Assembly (NCBI RefSeq): GCF_003984645.1
Contig: NZ_RWKI01000006.1
Coordinates: forward strand, 62,001 to 126,000
From: Variovorax sp. MHTC-1
GTDB lineage: Bacteria; Pseudomonadota; Gammaproteobacteria; Burkholderiales; Burkholderiaceae_C
DNA length: 64,000 nucleotides
Direction of reading: 5' to 3'
A program made the position numbers and the translations under genes. This document shows positions 24,889 to 35,610 of this stretch, piece after piece; the stretch's first letter is position 1; the number at the start of each line of letters is the position of its first letter. The notes under the pieces are model-generated. The model was not told the origin of the DNA, searched no databases, and worked only from the letters and a program-made list of their open reading frames with translations.

Positions 24889-26118
24889 TTAGAACAGGAC
24901 CCGGCTGCGTATGGTGCCGGACACCTTCGCAAGCTTTTCGAGCGCCAGGTCGGAATACGCGGCATCGATGTCGGTCACGACGTAGCCCACCTTCTCGTTG
25001 GTCTGCAGGAACTGCGAGGCGATGTTGATCTTGTTCTCGGCGAACACGCGGTTGATATCGGACAGCACGCCCGGCACGTTGCGGTGGATGTGCAGCAGCC
25101 GATGCTTGCCCGGGTGCGCCGGCAGCGCCACTTCGGGGAAGTTGACCGAGGAGGTCGAGGTGCCGTTGTCGCTGTACTTCACCAGCTTCTCGGCCACCTC
25201 GAGGCCGATGTTGGCCTGCGCCTCCATCGTCGAGCCGCCGATGTGCGGCGTGAGGATCACGTTGTCCAGCCCGCGCAGCGGTGACTGGAACTCGTCCTTG
25301 TTGCTGCGCGGCTCGACCGGGAACACGTCGATCGCGGCGCCCAGCAGCTTCCTTTGCTTCAGTGCATCGGCCAGCGCCTCGATCTCGACCACGGTGCCGC
25401 GCGAGGCATTGATCAGGATCGCGCCGGGCTTCATGGCCGCGAGTTCGGCTGCGCCGATCATCCATTGCGTGGCCTGGGTCTCGGGGACGTGCAGCGACAC
25501 GATGTCGCTTTGCGCCAGCAGGTCGTGCAGTTCGCGCACCTGGCGCGCGTTGCCCAGCGGCAGCTTGGTGACCACGTCATAGAAGGCGACTTGCATGCCG
25601 AGCGCCTCGGCCAGCACCGACAGCTGCGCGCCGATCGAGCCATAGCCTACGATGCCCAGCGTCTTGCCGCGGATCTCGAAGGCGTTCTCGGCCGACTTGA
25701 GCCAGCCGCCGCGGTGTGCCACCGCACTCTTCTCGGGCACGCCGCGCAAGAGCAGGATGGCCTCGGCCAGCACCAGCTCAGCGACCGACCGGGTATTGGA
25801 ATAGGGGGCGTTGAACACCGCCACGCCGTGCTCGCGCGCCGCGTCCAGATCGATCTGGTTGGTGCCGATGCAGAAGGCGCCGACCGCGACCAGCTTCTGC
25901 GCGGCGGCAAACACTTCGGCCGTCAGCTGCGTGCGCGAGCGGATGCCCAGGAAGTGCACGTCGGCGATGCTGGCCTTGAGTTCGGCTTCCGGCAGCGCGC
26001 CCGCGAGCGTCTCGATACTCTTATAGCCCGCGCCCCGCAGCACCTCGACGGCCGAGGAGTGGATACCTTCGAGCAGAAGGAACTTGATCTTGCTTTTGTC
26101 GAGGGAGGTCTTGCTCAT
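24889..26118 (-). CDS. serA: D-3-phosphoglycerate dehydrogenase
   Basis: This 409-residue enzyme catalyses the first step of serine synthesis, oxidising 3-phosphoglycerate to 3-phosphohydroxypyruvate with NAD. The length equals that of E. coli SerA. The NAD-binding motif is GIVGYGSIG (155-163). The active-site residues R240 (NASRGTVVE), E269 (VFPVEPRS) and H292 (TPHIGGST) are present, and a C-terminal ACT domain (about 338-409) would bind serine for feedback control. The frame is open upstream to 26463; the start at 26118 matches the family N-terminus, although its ribosome-binding site is weak. SerA enzymes are known to reduce 2-oxoglutarate to D-2-hydroxyglutarate as a side activity. Confidence 0.95.
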   Translation of the reverse strand: MSKTSLDKSKIKFLLLEGIHSSAVEVLRGAGYKSIETLAGALPEAELKASIADVHFLGIRSRTQLTAEVFAAAQKLVAVGAFCIGTNQIDLDAAREHGVAVFNAPYSNTRSVAELVLAEAILLLRGVPEKSAVAHRGGWLKSAENAFEIRGKTLGIVGYGSIGAQLSVLAEALGMQVAFYDVVTKLPLGNARQVRELHDLLAQSDIVSLHVPETQATQWMIGAAELAAMKPGAILINASRGTVVEIEALADALKQRKLLGAAIDVFPVEPRSNKDEFQSPLRGLDNVILTPHIGGSTMEAQANIGLEVAEKLVKYSDNGTSTSSVNFPEVALPAHPGKHRLLHIHRNVPGVLSDINRVFAENKINIASQFLQTNEKVGYVVTDIDAAYSDLALEKLAKVSGTIRSRVLF

Positions 26119-26320
26119 ACGGAAGTCCCGGCCGAGCCAAGGCAGAGCCAAAAAATTGGAGGGCGATGCTAGCATGGTGCGGCGCAGCAAGCGGGGTGTG
26201 CGGACATGCTCCAAAAGGGTTTCCCCGGTTGGACGAGCCCCCTCGCCGTGCGACAAATGTGACGCAGCCGTGTCATACGCGCCGCCTAGCATCCGCGCTT
26301 TCTTTTTCTCAGGAGTCTTC

Positions 26321-27631
26321 ATGCGATTCAAAACGCTCGCCGTGGCATCGGCGCTTGCGGCAACCCTCTGCGCACCGGCAATGGCGCAGACCGAGATCCA
26401 GTGGTGGCATTCGATGAGCGGTCCGCTCGGCGAATGGGTCAACGACTTGACCAAGCAATACAACGAGAGCCAGAAGGACTACAAGGTAGTTGCCACTTAC
26501 AAGGGCCAGTACGATGAATCGATGACGGCCGCCATCGCCGCCTACCGCTCCGGCAATGCGCCTGACATCCTGCAGGTGTTCGAGGTGGGTACCGCGACCA
26601 TGATGGCTTCCAAGGGCGCCATCAAGCCGGTGGGCGAAGTGATGAGCGCGGGCGGGGCCAAGTTCGACCCCAGCGTGTACGTGCCCGCGGTGGCCGGCTA
26701 CTACACGGCGCCGAACGGCCAGATGCTGAGCCTCCCGTTCAACAGCTCGACCACGATCTTCTACTACAACAAGGATGCCTTCAAGGCCGCCGGCCTGGAT
26801 CCGGAAAAAGCGCCCACCACCTGGCCCGAAGTCATCGCGGCCGCCGACAAGCTCAAGGCCAGCGGCCACAAGTGCCCCTTCACGACGAGTTGGATGAGTT
26901 GGACCCAGCTGGAAAGCTTCTCGGCCTGGCACAACACCCTGTACGCGACGCAGAACAACGGCTTCGGCGGCACCAGTGCGCGTCTGGCCTTCGACTCGCC
27001 GCTGCACGTGCGCCATTTCGAGAATCTGGCCAAGATGGCCAAGGACGGCACCTTCGTCTACAAGGGACGCAACAACACGGCCGACGCCGCCTTCCCCTCC
27101 GGCGAATGCGCCATGATGACCGGCTCCTCTGGTCTGTACGCCCGCGTGGCCAAGGACGCCAAGTTCAAGTACGGCATCTCGACCCTGCCCTACTACCCCG
27201 ACGTGAAGGGCGCACCGCAGAACACGGTGATCGGCGGCGCCAGCCTGTGGGTGATGTCCGGCAAGCCGGCCGACCACTACAAGGGCGTGGCCAGCTTCTT
27301 CAACTTCCTGTCCGACACCAAGGTGCAGGCCGAGAGCCACAAGCGCACCGGCTACCTGCCCATCACCACGGCCGCCTACAAGCTGACCGACGCCTCGGGT
27401 TTCTACAAGGAGAAGCCGGGCACCGACGTGGCGGTGACGCAGATGATCCGCAAGACCACCGACAAGTCGCGCGGCGTCCGCCTGGGCAGTTTCGTGCAGA
27501 TCCGCACCATCATCGACGAGGAAACCGAGCAGATCTGGAGCGGCAAGAGGACCGCCAAGGAGGCACTCGACGCCGCCGTCAAGCGCGGCAACGAGCAACT
27601 CGAGCGCTTCCAGAAAGCAAACAAGGGCTGA
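26321..27631 (+). CDS. ugpB: sn-Glycerol-3-phosphate ABC transporter, periplasmic binding protein
   Basis: This 436-residue solute-binding protein delivers sn-glycerol-3-phosphate (and its diesters) to the UgpAE permease. It has a signal peptide cleaved near residue 22 (APAMAQ) and then [20 protein letters not shown], typical of mature UgpB. The substrate-pocket residues occur in the SMSG segment and in later stretches such as [14 protein letters not shown] and RTGYLPI. The start ATG at 26321 has AGGAG six bases upstream. It is the first gene of ugpBAECQ and is divergent from serA, with 202 bases between them that must hold both promoters. No PHO box was recognised with confidence. Confidence 0.94.
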   Translation: MRFKTLAVASALAATLCAPAMAQTEIQWWHSMSGPLGEWVNDLTKQYNESQKDYKVVATYKGQYDESMTAAIAAYRSGNAPDILQVFEVGTATMMASKGAIKPVGEVMSAGGAKFDPSVYVPAVAGYYTAPNGQMLSLPFNSSTTIFYYNKDAFKAAGLDPEKAPTTWPEVIAAADKLKASGHKCPFTTSWMSWTQLESFSAWHNTLYATQNNGFGGTSARLAFDSPLHVRHFENLAKMAKDGTFVYKGRNNTADAAFPSGECAMMTGSSGLYARVAKDAKFKYGISTLPYYPDVKGAPQNTVIGGASLWVMSGKPADHYKGVASFFNFLSDTKVQAESHKRTGYLPITTAAYKLTDASGFYKEKPGTDVAVTQMIRKTTDKSRGVRLGSFVQIRTIIDEETEQIWSGKRTAKEALDAAVKRGNEQLERFQKANKG

Positions 27632-27681
27632 CGCAGGCGCACGCCTGCGCAGCCCTTTGGGCGTCCACGGCACCCACCCTG

Positions 27682-27704
27682 CCCTCCCCGCCAAGCGGGG
27701 AGGG
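27682..27704 (+). repeat. GC-rich hairpin between ugpB and ugpA
   Basis: CCCTCCCCGC and GCGGGGAGGG form a perfect ten-base stem with loop CAA. It lies 50 bases after the ugpB stop. There is no U tract, so its likely effect is protection of the ugpB 3' end or weak attenuation rather than termination. It resembles dispersed intergenic hairpins of related genomes. Confidence 0.7.
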
Positions 27705-27742
27705 TGCCTGCCGGTGGAGCGGCTGCCGCTGTAGACTCGCAC

Positions 27743-27785
27743 GCCCGCCCTCATTGGAAATACCGAGGGCGGGCTTTTCGTTTTT
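27743..27785 (+). terminator. Intra-operon terminator or attenuator between ugpB and ugpA
   Basis: Arms GCCCGCCCTC (27743-27752) and GAGGGCGGGC (27765-27774) form a perfect ten-base stem with a 12-base loop, followed by TTTTCGTTTTT. This is a standard rho-independent terminator, placed just before the ugpA ribosome-binding site. It would lower permease expression relative to the binding protein. Confidence 0.85.
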
Positions 27786-27801
27786 GAGGGTTTGGAGGGG
27801 T

Positions 27802-28683
27802 ATGGAGAAACGCGTTCTTTTCCGGTCGGCCTGGCTGCCCTGGCTGCTGGTCGCGCCGCAGATGACGGTGATCCTGGTGTTCTTCTTCTGGCCGGCAAGC
27901 CAGGCCATCTGGCAATCGATGCAGTCGGAGGACGCCTTCGGCATCTCCACCGCCTTCGTCGGCCTGGAAAACTTCCAGACCCTATTCGACGATCCGGCCT
28001 ACATCGAGTCCTTCAAGGTCACGGCGCTCTTTTCGGTTCTGGTGGCCGGCAGCGGCATCGCACTGTCGTTGATGCTCGCCATCTTCGCCGACCGCATCCT
28101 GCGAGGCGGCCTGGTCTACAAGACCTTCCTGATCATTCCCTACGCCGTGGCGCCGGCCATTGCGGGCGTGCTGTGGGTGTTCATGTTCTCGCCCAGCATC
28201 GGCGTGGTGTCGTACTTTCTGCGCTACATGGGCATGGACTGGAACCACCTGCTCAACTCCAACCACGCCCTCGCGCTGATCGTGGTGGCCGCAGTTTGGA
28301 AGCAGATCTCCTACAACTTCCTGTTCTTCCTGGCCGGCCTGCAGTCCATTCCCAAGGCGTTGATCGAGGCCGCCGCCATCGACGGCGCCGGGCCGCTGCG
28401 GCGCTTCATCACGATCCAGTTTCCGCTGCTGTCGCCCACCACCTTCTTCCTGCTGGTGATCAACATCGTCTACGCCTTCTTCGACACCTTCGCGATCGTG
28501 CATGCGACGACCGAAGGCGGGCCGGGGCGCGATACCGCAATCCTGGTCTACAAGGTCTGGCACGACGGCTTCAAGGCGCTGGACCTGGGCGGCTCGGCCG
28601 CGCAGTCGGTGGTGCTGATGGTGATCGTCGTCGCGCTGACGGTGATCCAGTTCCGCTACGTCGAAAAGAAGGTCCAGTACTGA
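27802..28683 (+). CDS. ugpA: sn-Glycerol-3-phosphate ABC transporter permease UgpA
   Basis: This 293-residue inner-membrane permease has six predicted helices and the coupling (EAA) loop [20 protein letters not shown] that contacts the ATPase. It forms a heterodimer with UgpE. The N-terminus ([23 protein letters not shown]) is typical of UgpA/MalF-class proteins of the short type. The ATG at 27802 has GGAGGGG just upstream. It follows the terminator-like hairpin at 27743-27785, so expression probably depends on readthrough or on a separate promoter. ugpE begins 39 bases after its stop. Confidence 0.94.
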   Translation: MEKRVLFRSAWLPWLLVAPQMTVILVFFFWPASQAIWQSMQSEDAFGISTAFVGLENFQTLFDDPAYIESFKVTALFSVLVAGSGIALSLMLAIFADRILRGGLVYKTFLIIPYAVAPAIAGVLWVFMFSPSIGVVSYFLRYMGMDWNHLLNSNHALALIVVAAVWKQISYNFLFFLAGLQSIPKALIEAAAIDGAGPLRRFITIQFPLLSPTTFFLLVINIVYAFFDTFAIVHATTEGGPGRDTAILVYKVWHDGFKALDLGGSAAQSVVLMVIVVALTVIQFRYVEKKVQY

Positions 28684-28722
28684 TGCTCGCCCGATCCATC
28701 GCCCTTTCCCGGAGGCAACACC

Positions 28723-29571
28723 ATGGTTGAACGCCGCCCGGGCCTCACCGTCCTGTCGCATGTGGTGCTGATCCTGGGCATCGCCATCGTGGCCTTCCCC
28801 ATCTACCTGGCCTTCGTCGCGTCCACCCACACGCGCGACGAGATCCTGCGGGTGCCCATGCCGCTCCTGCCGGGCGGCCACATGTTCGAGAACTACAGCT
28901 CCGCCCTGCTGGGCGCCGACACCCAGGGCGCGCGCGTGGTGGTGGGCCGCATGATGTGGATCAGCCTGGTCACGGCGCTGGTCATCAGCATCGGCAAGAT
29001 CGCGATCTCGCTGCTGTCGGCCTTCGCCATCGTGTACTTCCGCTTTCCGTTCAAGAAGATCGTCTTCTGGATGATCTTCGTGACCTTGATGCTGCCGGTG
29101 GAGGTGCGCATCCTGCCGACCTACAAGGTGCTGGCAGACCTCAACATGCTCAACACCTATGCGGGGCTGACCATACCGCTGATCGCCTCGGCCACTGCCA
29201 CCTTCCTGTTTCGGCAGTTCTTCCTGAGCGTGCCCGACGAGCTGGTGGAGGCAGCCCGCATGGACGGCGCCGGGCCGATGCGCTTCTTCAAGGACATCCT
29301 GGTGCCGCTGTCGCAGACATCGATCGCCGCACTGTTCGTGATCCAGTTCATCTACGGCTGGAATCAATACCTGTGGCCGCTGCTGGCAACGACCAGCGAG
29401 GACATGTATCCGGTGGTGATCGGCATCAAGCGAATGATCGCCTCGGGCGACGCCGCGGTGGACTGGAACCTGGTGATGGCCACTGCCATCCTGGCGCTGG
29501 TGCCTCCGGCGATCGTGGTGGTGCTGATGCAGCGCTGGTTCGTCAAGGGCCTCGTGGATACCGAGAAATAA
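28723..29571 (+). CDS. ugpE: sn-Glycerol-3-phosphate ABC transporter permease UgpE
   Basis: This 282-residue permease is the second membrane subunit. Six helices are predicted, with the EAA loop [20 protein letters not shown] at about 175-194 and the C-terminal [14 protein letters not shown], which is typical of this subunit class. ATP-driven uptake of sn-glycerol-3-phosphate requires it together with UgpA, UgpC and UgpB. A GGAGG site precedes the ATG. The ugpC start lies 23 bases downstream. Confidence 0.94.
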   Translation: MVERRPGLTVLSHVVLILGIAIVAFPIYLAFVASTHTRDEILRVPMPLLPGGHMFENYSSALLGADTQGARVVVGRMMWISLVTALVISIGKIAISLLSAFAIVYFRFPFKKIVFWMIFVTLMLPVEVRILPTYKVLADLNMLNTYAGLTIPLIASATATFLFRQFFLSVPDELVEAARMDGAGPMRFFKDILVPLSQTSIAALFVIQFIYGWNQYLWPLLATTSEDMYPVVIGIKRMIASGDAAVDWNLVMATAILALVPPAIVVVLMQRWFVKGLVDTEK

Positions 29572-29594
29572 CCGACAAAGAAGCAAACGACGCA

Positions 29595-30598
<1,004 letters not shown>

Positions 30599-30602
<4 letters not shown>

Positions 30603-31432
30603 AGGCCCCCCGGCTTGCCACTTCGTGTGCTTCGCCACCCCCCGAGGGGGAGGCGCGGCCCGCCTTGGGGCGGCCCGGCGGCGGCCGCATATCCTCCGAC
30701 TGGCCCTATCCCCGCTGGATCGCCCACCGCGGTGCCGGCAAGCTGGCCCCCGAGAACACCCTGGCCGCCTTTCGCCTCGGTGCCGAGCACGGCTACCGCA
30801 TGTTCGAGTGCGACGCCAAGCTCAGCGCCGACGGCGTGCCCTTCCTGCTGCACGACAGCACGCTGGAGCGCACCAGCAACGGCCATGGCCTCGCCGGCGA
30901 CCAGCCGTGGTCGGAGCTGGCGCAGCTCGACGCCGGCGCCTGGCATTCGCGCCGCTATGCCGGCGAGCCGCTGCCCAGCCTCGAAGCCCTGATCCGTTTC
31001 TGCCTCGCCAACGGCTACGCACTCAACATCGAGATCAAGCCGACGGCGGGCGTCGAGCTGAACACCGGCGGGCGTGTCGCGCAGCTCGCCGCGCGGCTGT
31101 GGGCAGGCTCGGCCGTCGCGCCGCCCCTCCTGACCTCCTTCGCGCCCGAATCCCTGGAAGGTGCACGGTCGGCCCAGCCCGAATTGCCGCGCGGCCTGCT
31201 GCTCGACAAGCTGTGGGACGGCTGGCTCGACACCGCGCGCCGGCTCGATTGCGCGGCGATCGTCTGCAACTATGCGCTGTGGGATGCCGCAACCGTGGCA
31301 CAGGTGCATGCCGCCGGCCTGCGCGCGCTGAGCTACACCGTCAACGACGAGTGGTTGGCGAAGCAGCTGATCGCCCTCGGCACCGACGGCATCATCACCG
31401 ACCGCGTCGACCGCTTCAGTCCTGCGGCCTGA
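30599..31432 (+). CDS. ugpQ: Glycerophosphodiester phosphodiesterase
   Basis: This enzyme hydrolyses glycerophosphodiesters to sn-glycerol-3-phosphate and an alcohol, in the cytoplasm. From the ATG at 30599 (overlapping the ugpC stop) it has 277 residues. The GDPD catalytic residues are H43-R44 (IAHRGAG), E70 and D72 (FECDAK) and H85 (LLHD), with IEIKP further on. Residues 3-31 are encoded by the dispersed repeat at 30606-30689 and look nothing like an enzyme N-terminus; the family domain starts around [11 protein letters not shown] (33-43). The native start may be lost or may be an in-frame TTG within the repeat. Function is secure; the start is not. Confidence 0.88.
30606..30689. repeat. 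Dispersed GC-rich repeat, copy 2, inside the ugpQ 5' end
   Basis: This 84-base element matches the copy at 18059-18147 in order and orientation: CCCCCCGGCTT, CTTCGTGT, CCCCCCGAGGGGGAGGCGCG, CGCCTTGGGGCGG and CGGCGGCGGCCGC. It lies exactly between the ugpC stop and the conserved part of ugpQ and is open in the ugpQ reading frame. Confidence 0.85.
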
Positions 31433-31475
31433 GCCCGCGCGCAGGGCAGGTGCGAAGCCCTTCTATGATGAAGCC

Positions 31476-33872
31476 ATGAGTTGGATGCAACGCCTCGCGG
31501 CCCTGCTGCTGGCCGCCGTCCTCTGCGGCGGCGCCTTTGCGCAGAGCACCGCCGCCCCGCCGGAAGCCACTGTCGCCGATCTGCGGGCCCAGCTCGACCG
31601 CATTCCCGACGCCGTCGAAAGCAGCGCCGAGGTGCGCGAGCTCATCGCCCGCATCAACGCCATCGGCGCCCAGGCCGACAAGTTCGTCTCCTCGCGCACC
31701 GGGCAGCTCAGCGACCTCAACGCGCGCCTCGGCGAGTTGGGCAACCCGCCGGCCGAAGGCGCCGCCGCCGAAGATCCCGACATCACGCGCCAGCGCGCGG
31801 CGCTGCTGAAGGAGCGCAACGCACTCGACGCCGACATCCGACTGGCGCGGCTGATCACGGTCGATGCGCAGCAGCGCGGCAGCGAGCTGCTGGCCAAGCG
31901 GCGCGCGCTGTTCGAGGCTCAGCTGACCGAGCGCGCGCCCTCGCCGCTCGGCCGCCAATTCTGGTTCGACATCAACGACGCCTGGCCTGCCGACGTGGAA
32001 CGCTTGGCCACGCTCGGCGACGAGCTCCGGGCCAGCTTCGACACCGCGCTGGAGCCGGCGCACCGATCGGCCGCGCTGGCGAGCCTGACCGTGGCGCTGC
32101 TGCTCGTGCTGCTGGGCAACTGGGCCGCCGAGCGCGGGCTGGCGCAGTTGGCGGCGCGCATGCTGCCGGCCGGACGGCTGCGCCGCTCGCTGCTGGTGCT
32201 CGCGATCGTGGCCGTCAACGTGCTGCTGGTAGCGCTGGCAGCGCAGGGCGTGTTCGCCACGCTCGAGCGCCACGGCGTCTGGGGGCCGCAGGTTCGCAAG
32301 CTGGCGCAGGCGGTGGTGCAGTCGATCATCTTCATCGCCTTCGTGGTCGGGCTGGGCCGGGCGCTGCTGTCCAACAGCCGGCCCTCGTGGCGGCTGCCGC
32401 CGATCCCCGACGCGATGGCACGGCGCCTGGCGCCTTTCCCCTGGCTCACCGCGCTGATCGCCGTGCTGGTCTGGGCGCCGACCCAGATCAATGCGGTGGT
32501 GGAAGCCAGCTTCGCGGCGGTGGTCGCGACGCACGTGGTCACTGCGCTGGCGCTGACCGCGCTGATCGGCACGATGCTCTTGCGCCTGCACGAGCCGTAC
32601 GGTGGACCCGCAGATGCCGCGGCCGGGGCGGCCGAGCCGCCCGCGGAGCCGGACCGCCCCTTGTGGATCAGCTTCCTGTTGAGTGCGGTGGCACTCGCCG
32701 TGATCGTGATCTGGATCCTGGTGGCGGTCGGCTACGTCGCGATGGCGAGTTTCCTCGCCAACCAGCTCACCTGGACCGGCATCGTCGCATCGGCCTTCTA
32801 CGTGCTGTTCAAGTTCGCCGACGACCTGTTCATGGCGCTGGTGTCCTCGCGCAGCGACTTCGGCCAGAAGCTGCAGAAGACTTTCGGCTTCGCGCCGCGC
32901 ACGCTGGACCAGGCGGCCGTGGTGCTCTCGGGCCTCAGCCGCGTCGCATTGTTCTTCTACATGGTCATTGCGCTGGCCACGCCGCTGGGCACCAGCCCGG
33001 GAGAGGTTTTCCAGCGCAGCGGCCAGTTCGGCACCGGCGTGAAGATCGGCGAGTTCGAGCTGGTGCCGGGCGCGATCTTCACTGCCGTCGCGGTGCTGGC
33101 CGTCGGCTTCGTCGCGCTGCGCGTAATCAAGAAGTGGCTGGAGGCGCACTACCTGCCGGAGACCGCGCTCGAGCCCGGCATGCAAAGCTCGATCACGACG
33201 CTGCTGGGCTACGTGGGCGGCATTCTCGTGGTCGCGGTCGCGCTGTCGGCGCTGGGCATTGGCATCGAGCGCATCGCCTGGGTGGCGAGCGCGCTGTCGG
33301 TCGGCATAGGCTTCGGGCTGCAGGCGATCGTCCAGAACTTCATCTCCGGGCTGATCCTGCTGGCGGAACGCCCGGTCAAGGTCGGCGACTGGGTGGTGCT
33401 CGGCAATGCCGAAGGAGATGTACGGCGCATCAACGTGCGCGCCACCGAAATCCAGCTGGGCGACCGCTCCACGCTGATCGTGCCGAACTCGGAGTTCATC
33501 ACTAAGACCGTGCGCAACATGACGCTGGCGAACGCCGAGGGACGCGTGCTTATTCGGCTGCCGATGCCGCTCAACACCGACGCCCAGCGCACGCGCGAGC
33601 TGATGCTGGCGGCCTGTGCCGATCATGCCGGCGTGCTGCCCTCGCCAGCGCCCACGGTCACGCTCGAAGGCATCGAGAACGGCATGCTGATCTTCCAGGC
33701 GATCGCCTACGTGCAGAGCCCGCGCGTGGCCGGCGGGGTGCGCAGCGACCTGCTCTTCGCCATCCTCGACCTGCTCAAGGCGGCCGGGCTGCCGCTGGCG
33801 GTGCCCACCATGGTGATGTCACCGACGGAGCCGCCGGCGCCGCCGGCGCCGACGCCACCGTTGCCGGTTTGA
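31476..33872 (+). CDS. MscS-family mechanosensitive channel with DUF3772 domain
   Basis: This 798-residue protein is a large MscS-type channel that would release solutes on osmotic downshock. It has a signal peptide (about 1-22, GGAFAQ), a periplasmic coiled part with a DUF3772-like segment (about 120-190), about ten membrane helices, and the MscS pore helix and beta domain near 605-640 ([19 protein letters not shown], then [10 protein letters not shown]). The C-terminal cytoplasmic domain ends in a Pro-rich tail. It is much longer than E. coli MscS (286), and closer in size to MscM/YbdG-like relatives. The start ATG at 31476 follows ugpQ by 43 bases. Confidence 0.9.
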   Translation: MSWMQRLAALLLAAVLCGGAFAQSTAAPPEATVADLRAQLDRIPDAVESSAEVRELIARINAIGAQADKFVSSRTGQLSDLNARLGELGNPPAEGAAAEDPDITRQRAALLKERNALDADIRLARLITVDAQQRGSELLAKRRALFEAQLTERAPSPLGRQFWFDINDAWPADVERLATLGDELRASFDTALEPAHRSAALASLTVALLLVLLGNWAAERGLAQLAARMLPAGRLRRSLLVLAIVAVNVLLVALAAQGVFATLERHGVWGPQVRKLAQAVVQSIIFIAFVVGLGRALLSNSRPSWRLPPIPDAMARRLAPFPWLTALIAVLVWAPTQINAVVEASFAAVVATHVVTALALTALIGTMLLRLHEPYGGPADAAAGAAEPPAEPDRPLWISFLLSAVALAVIVIWILVAVGYVAMASFLANQLTWTGIVASAFYVLFKFADDLFMALVSSRSDFGQKLQKTFGFAPRTLDQAAVVLSGLSRVALFFYMVIALATPLGTSPGEVFQRSGQFGTGVKIGEFELVPGAIFTAVAVLAVGFVALRVIKKWLEAHYLPETALEPGMQSSITTLLGYVGGILVVAVALSALGIGIERIAWVASALSVGIGFGLQAIVQNFISGLILLAERPVKVGDWVVLGNAEGDVRRINVRATEIQLGDRSTLIVPNSEFITKTVRNMTLANAEGRVLIRLPMPLNTDAQRTRELMLAACADHAGVLPSPAPTVTLEGIENGMLIFQAIAYVQSPRVAGGVRSDLLFAILDLLKAAGLPLAVPTMVMSPTEPPAPPAPTPPLPV

Positions 33873-33885
33873 GCCGAGGGCCGGT

Positions 33886-34164
33886 TCAGCCGCGCCAGCC
33901 GCGCAGGAGCCACCACTGGACGGTGCCGCAGACCGCCACCAGCGCGGCATAGGTGGCGATCTGCCCATCGCGGCCGAAGAAGACCAGGCCGGCGATCGAC
34001 ACCGCCAGGCCGGCAGCGAAGTTGACGGCGAGCTGCGTCCACAACCCGGTCGCGGCGCTGCGCTTGTGCATGGCAAGCCGAAACAGCAGCGCGAGCAGGA
34101 GCGCGACGAAGAAGGCCGGCGCCGCGAAGTTGAGCAAATGGAACAGCAGGTCGAGCGCGGACAT
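33886..34164 (-). CDS. Small membrane protein of unknown function
   Basis: This 92-residue protein has three hydrophobic helices (about 5-30, 42-63 and 68-86) separated by short charged turns, one containing [15 protein letters not shown] do not recognise a named family. It converges with the MscS-type gene, leaving 13 bases between the stops, and is divergent from hemA. An upstream in-frame ATG (34197) would add 11 residues; neither start has a clear ribosome-binding site. Confidence 0.6.
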   Translation of the reverse strand: MSALDLLFHLLNFAAPAFFVALLLALLFRLAMHKRSAATGLWTQLAVNFAAGLAVSIAGLVFFGRDGQIATYAALVAVCGTVQWWLLRGWRG

Positions 34165-34232
34165 GGAAGGCAAAAGGGACCGCAGGTTTCGGGTCATCCG
34201 CGGATGCGGCGGCCTATGGCGGCGGCGGATTT

Positions 34233-34238
34233 TATAAT
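34233..34238 (+). promoter_or_regulatory. Consensus -10 box of hemA promoter
   Basis: TATAAT lies nine bases before the hemA ATG (34247). A transcript from it would start at about 34244-34246, at or one or two bases before the start codon, so the mRNA would be nearly leaderless. This agrees with the absence of a ribosome-binding site before hemA. No good -35 box is visible. Confidence 0.55.
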
Positions 34239-34246
34239 CACCGGTT

Positions 34247-35518
34247 ATGTCAGTCTGGGCTCTCGGCTTGAACCACACGACCGCGCCGCTCGACCTGCGC
34301 GGTCGGTTCGCGTTCGCGATCGACCAGATAGCCCCCACGCTGCAGAGCCTGCGCCGTTCCTTCGGCTCCCACCGGCATCCCGACGTGGAGGCCGCCATCA
34401 TCTCGACCTGCAACCGCACCGAGATCTACTGCGCCGCCGAGCACCTGGCGCTCGACCACACGGTCGAGTGGCTGGCCGAGAGCGGCGGCGTCGCCCCGGC
34501 CCTGCTGCGCTCGCATGCCTACGCGCTGCACGACGACCAGGCTGCGCGCCACGCCTTCCGCGTCGCTGCCGGCCTCGATTCGATGGTGCTGGGCGAAGCC
34601 CAGATCCTCGGCCAGATGAAGGACGCCGTGCGCGCCGCCGAAACCGCCGGCGCGCTGGGCAGCACGCTGAACCAGTTGTTCCAGCGCTCCTTCGCGGTTG
34701 CCAAGGAAGTGCGCACCGCCACCGAGATCGGCGCCCATTCGATCAGCATGGCCGCAGCGGCCGTCCGGCTGGCCGCGCAGCTGTTCGAGGACTTGAAGCA
34801 GACCCGCGTGCTGTTCGTGGGCGCCGGCGAAATGATCGACCTGGCAGTGACGCATTTCGCGGCCAAGGAGCCGACTTCCATCGTCATCGCCAACCGCACG
34901 CTCGAGCGCGGCGAGAAACTGGCCTCGCGCTTCGGCGGCGAAGCCATGCGGCTGGCCGACCTGCCTCAGCGCCTGGCCGAATTCGACATCGTCGTGAGCT
35001 GCACGGCGAGCACCCTGCCGCTGATCGGGCTCGGCGCCGTCGAACGCGCGCTGAAGCTGCGCAAGCACCGGCCGATGTTCATGGTCGACCTGGCCGTGCC
35101 GCGCGACATCGAGCCCGAGGTCAAGGCACTCGAAGACATCTACCTCTACACGGTCGACGACCTGGCACAGGTGGTGCAGCAGGGCCATGCCAGCCGGCTG
35201 GCCGCAGTGGCGGAGGCCGAAGTCATCATCGACGCCGGCGTGCGCAGCTTCATGCACTGGCTCGACCAGCGCGGCACCGTCCCGCTGATCCAGCAGCTCA
35301 ATGCCCAGACCGACGAATGGCGCGCCATGGAACTGGCCCGCGCGCGCAAGCTGCTGGCCAAGGGCGAGCCGGTCGAGGCCGTGCTGGAGGCGCTGTCGCG
35401 CGGCCTCACCCAGAAGATGCTGCACGGCGCGATGGCCGAGCTGCATGCCGGCGACGCCAACGCGCGCGAGCACACGGCCCAGGCCATCTCGCGGCTGTTC
35501 CTGCGCAAAGAGCGTTAG
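34247..35518 (+). CDS. hemA: Glutamyl-tRNA reductase
   Basis: This 423-residue NADPH-dependent enzyme reduces glutamyl-tRNA to glutamate-1-semialdehyde, the committed step of tetrapyrrole synthesis in the C5 pathway. The catalytic Cys is C55 in STCNRTEIY, and the substrate-binding segment [16 protein letters not shown] follows at about 108-123. The NADPH site is VLFVGAGEM. The C-terminal dimerisation helix bundle is complete. Regulation is likely by proteolysis and heme in this family, inferred only. It heads hemA-prfA-prmC-grxD, a widely conserved order. Confidence 0.97.
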   Translation: MSVWALGLNHTTAPLDLRGRFAFAIDQIAPTLQSLRRSFGSHRHPDVEAAIISTCNRTEIYCAAEHLALDHTVEWLAESGGVAPALLRSHAYALHDDQAARHAFRVAAGLDSMVLGEAQILGQMKDAVRAAETAGALGSTLNQLFQRSFAVAKEVRTATEIGAHSISMAAAAVRLAAQLFEDLKQTRVLFVGAGEMIDLAVTHFAAKEPTSIVIANRTLERGEKLASRFGGEAMRLADLPQRLAEFDIVVSCTASTLPLIGLGAVERALKLRKHRPMFMVDLAVPRDIEPEVKALEDIYLYTVDDLAQVVQQGHASRLAAVAEAEVIIDAGVRSFMHWLDQRGTVPLIQQLNAQTDEWRAMELARARKLLAKGEPVEAVLEALSRGLTQKMLHGAMAELHAGDANAREHTAQAISRLFLRKER

Positions 35519-35610
35519 CGACGCCGGCCGCGCCCGGTTGCGCGCGCCGCAGCCCATGCCCGCCGCCGCGCGCATCGCGCGGCCTGTTTTTCCCGCTTCT
35601 GTTCGCCCCC

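Noticed and set aside
31416-33626. A 736-codon minus-strand open frame opposite the MscS-type gene
   Set aside because: It consists mainly of Arg, Gln, His and Asp, as expected from the antisense of a GC-rich membrane-protein gene. It has no domain and no start signal.
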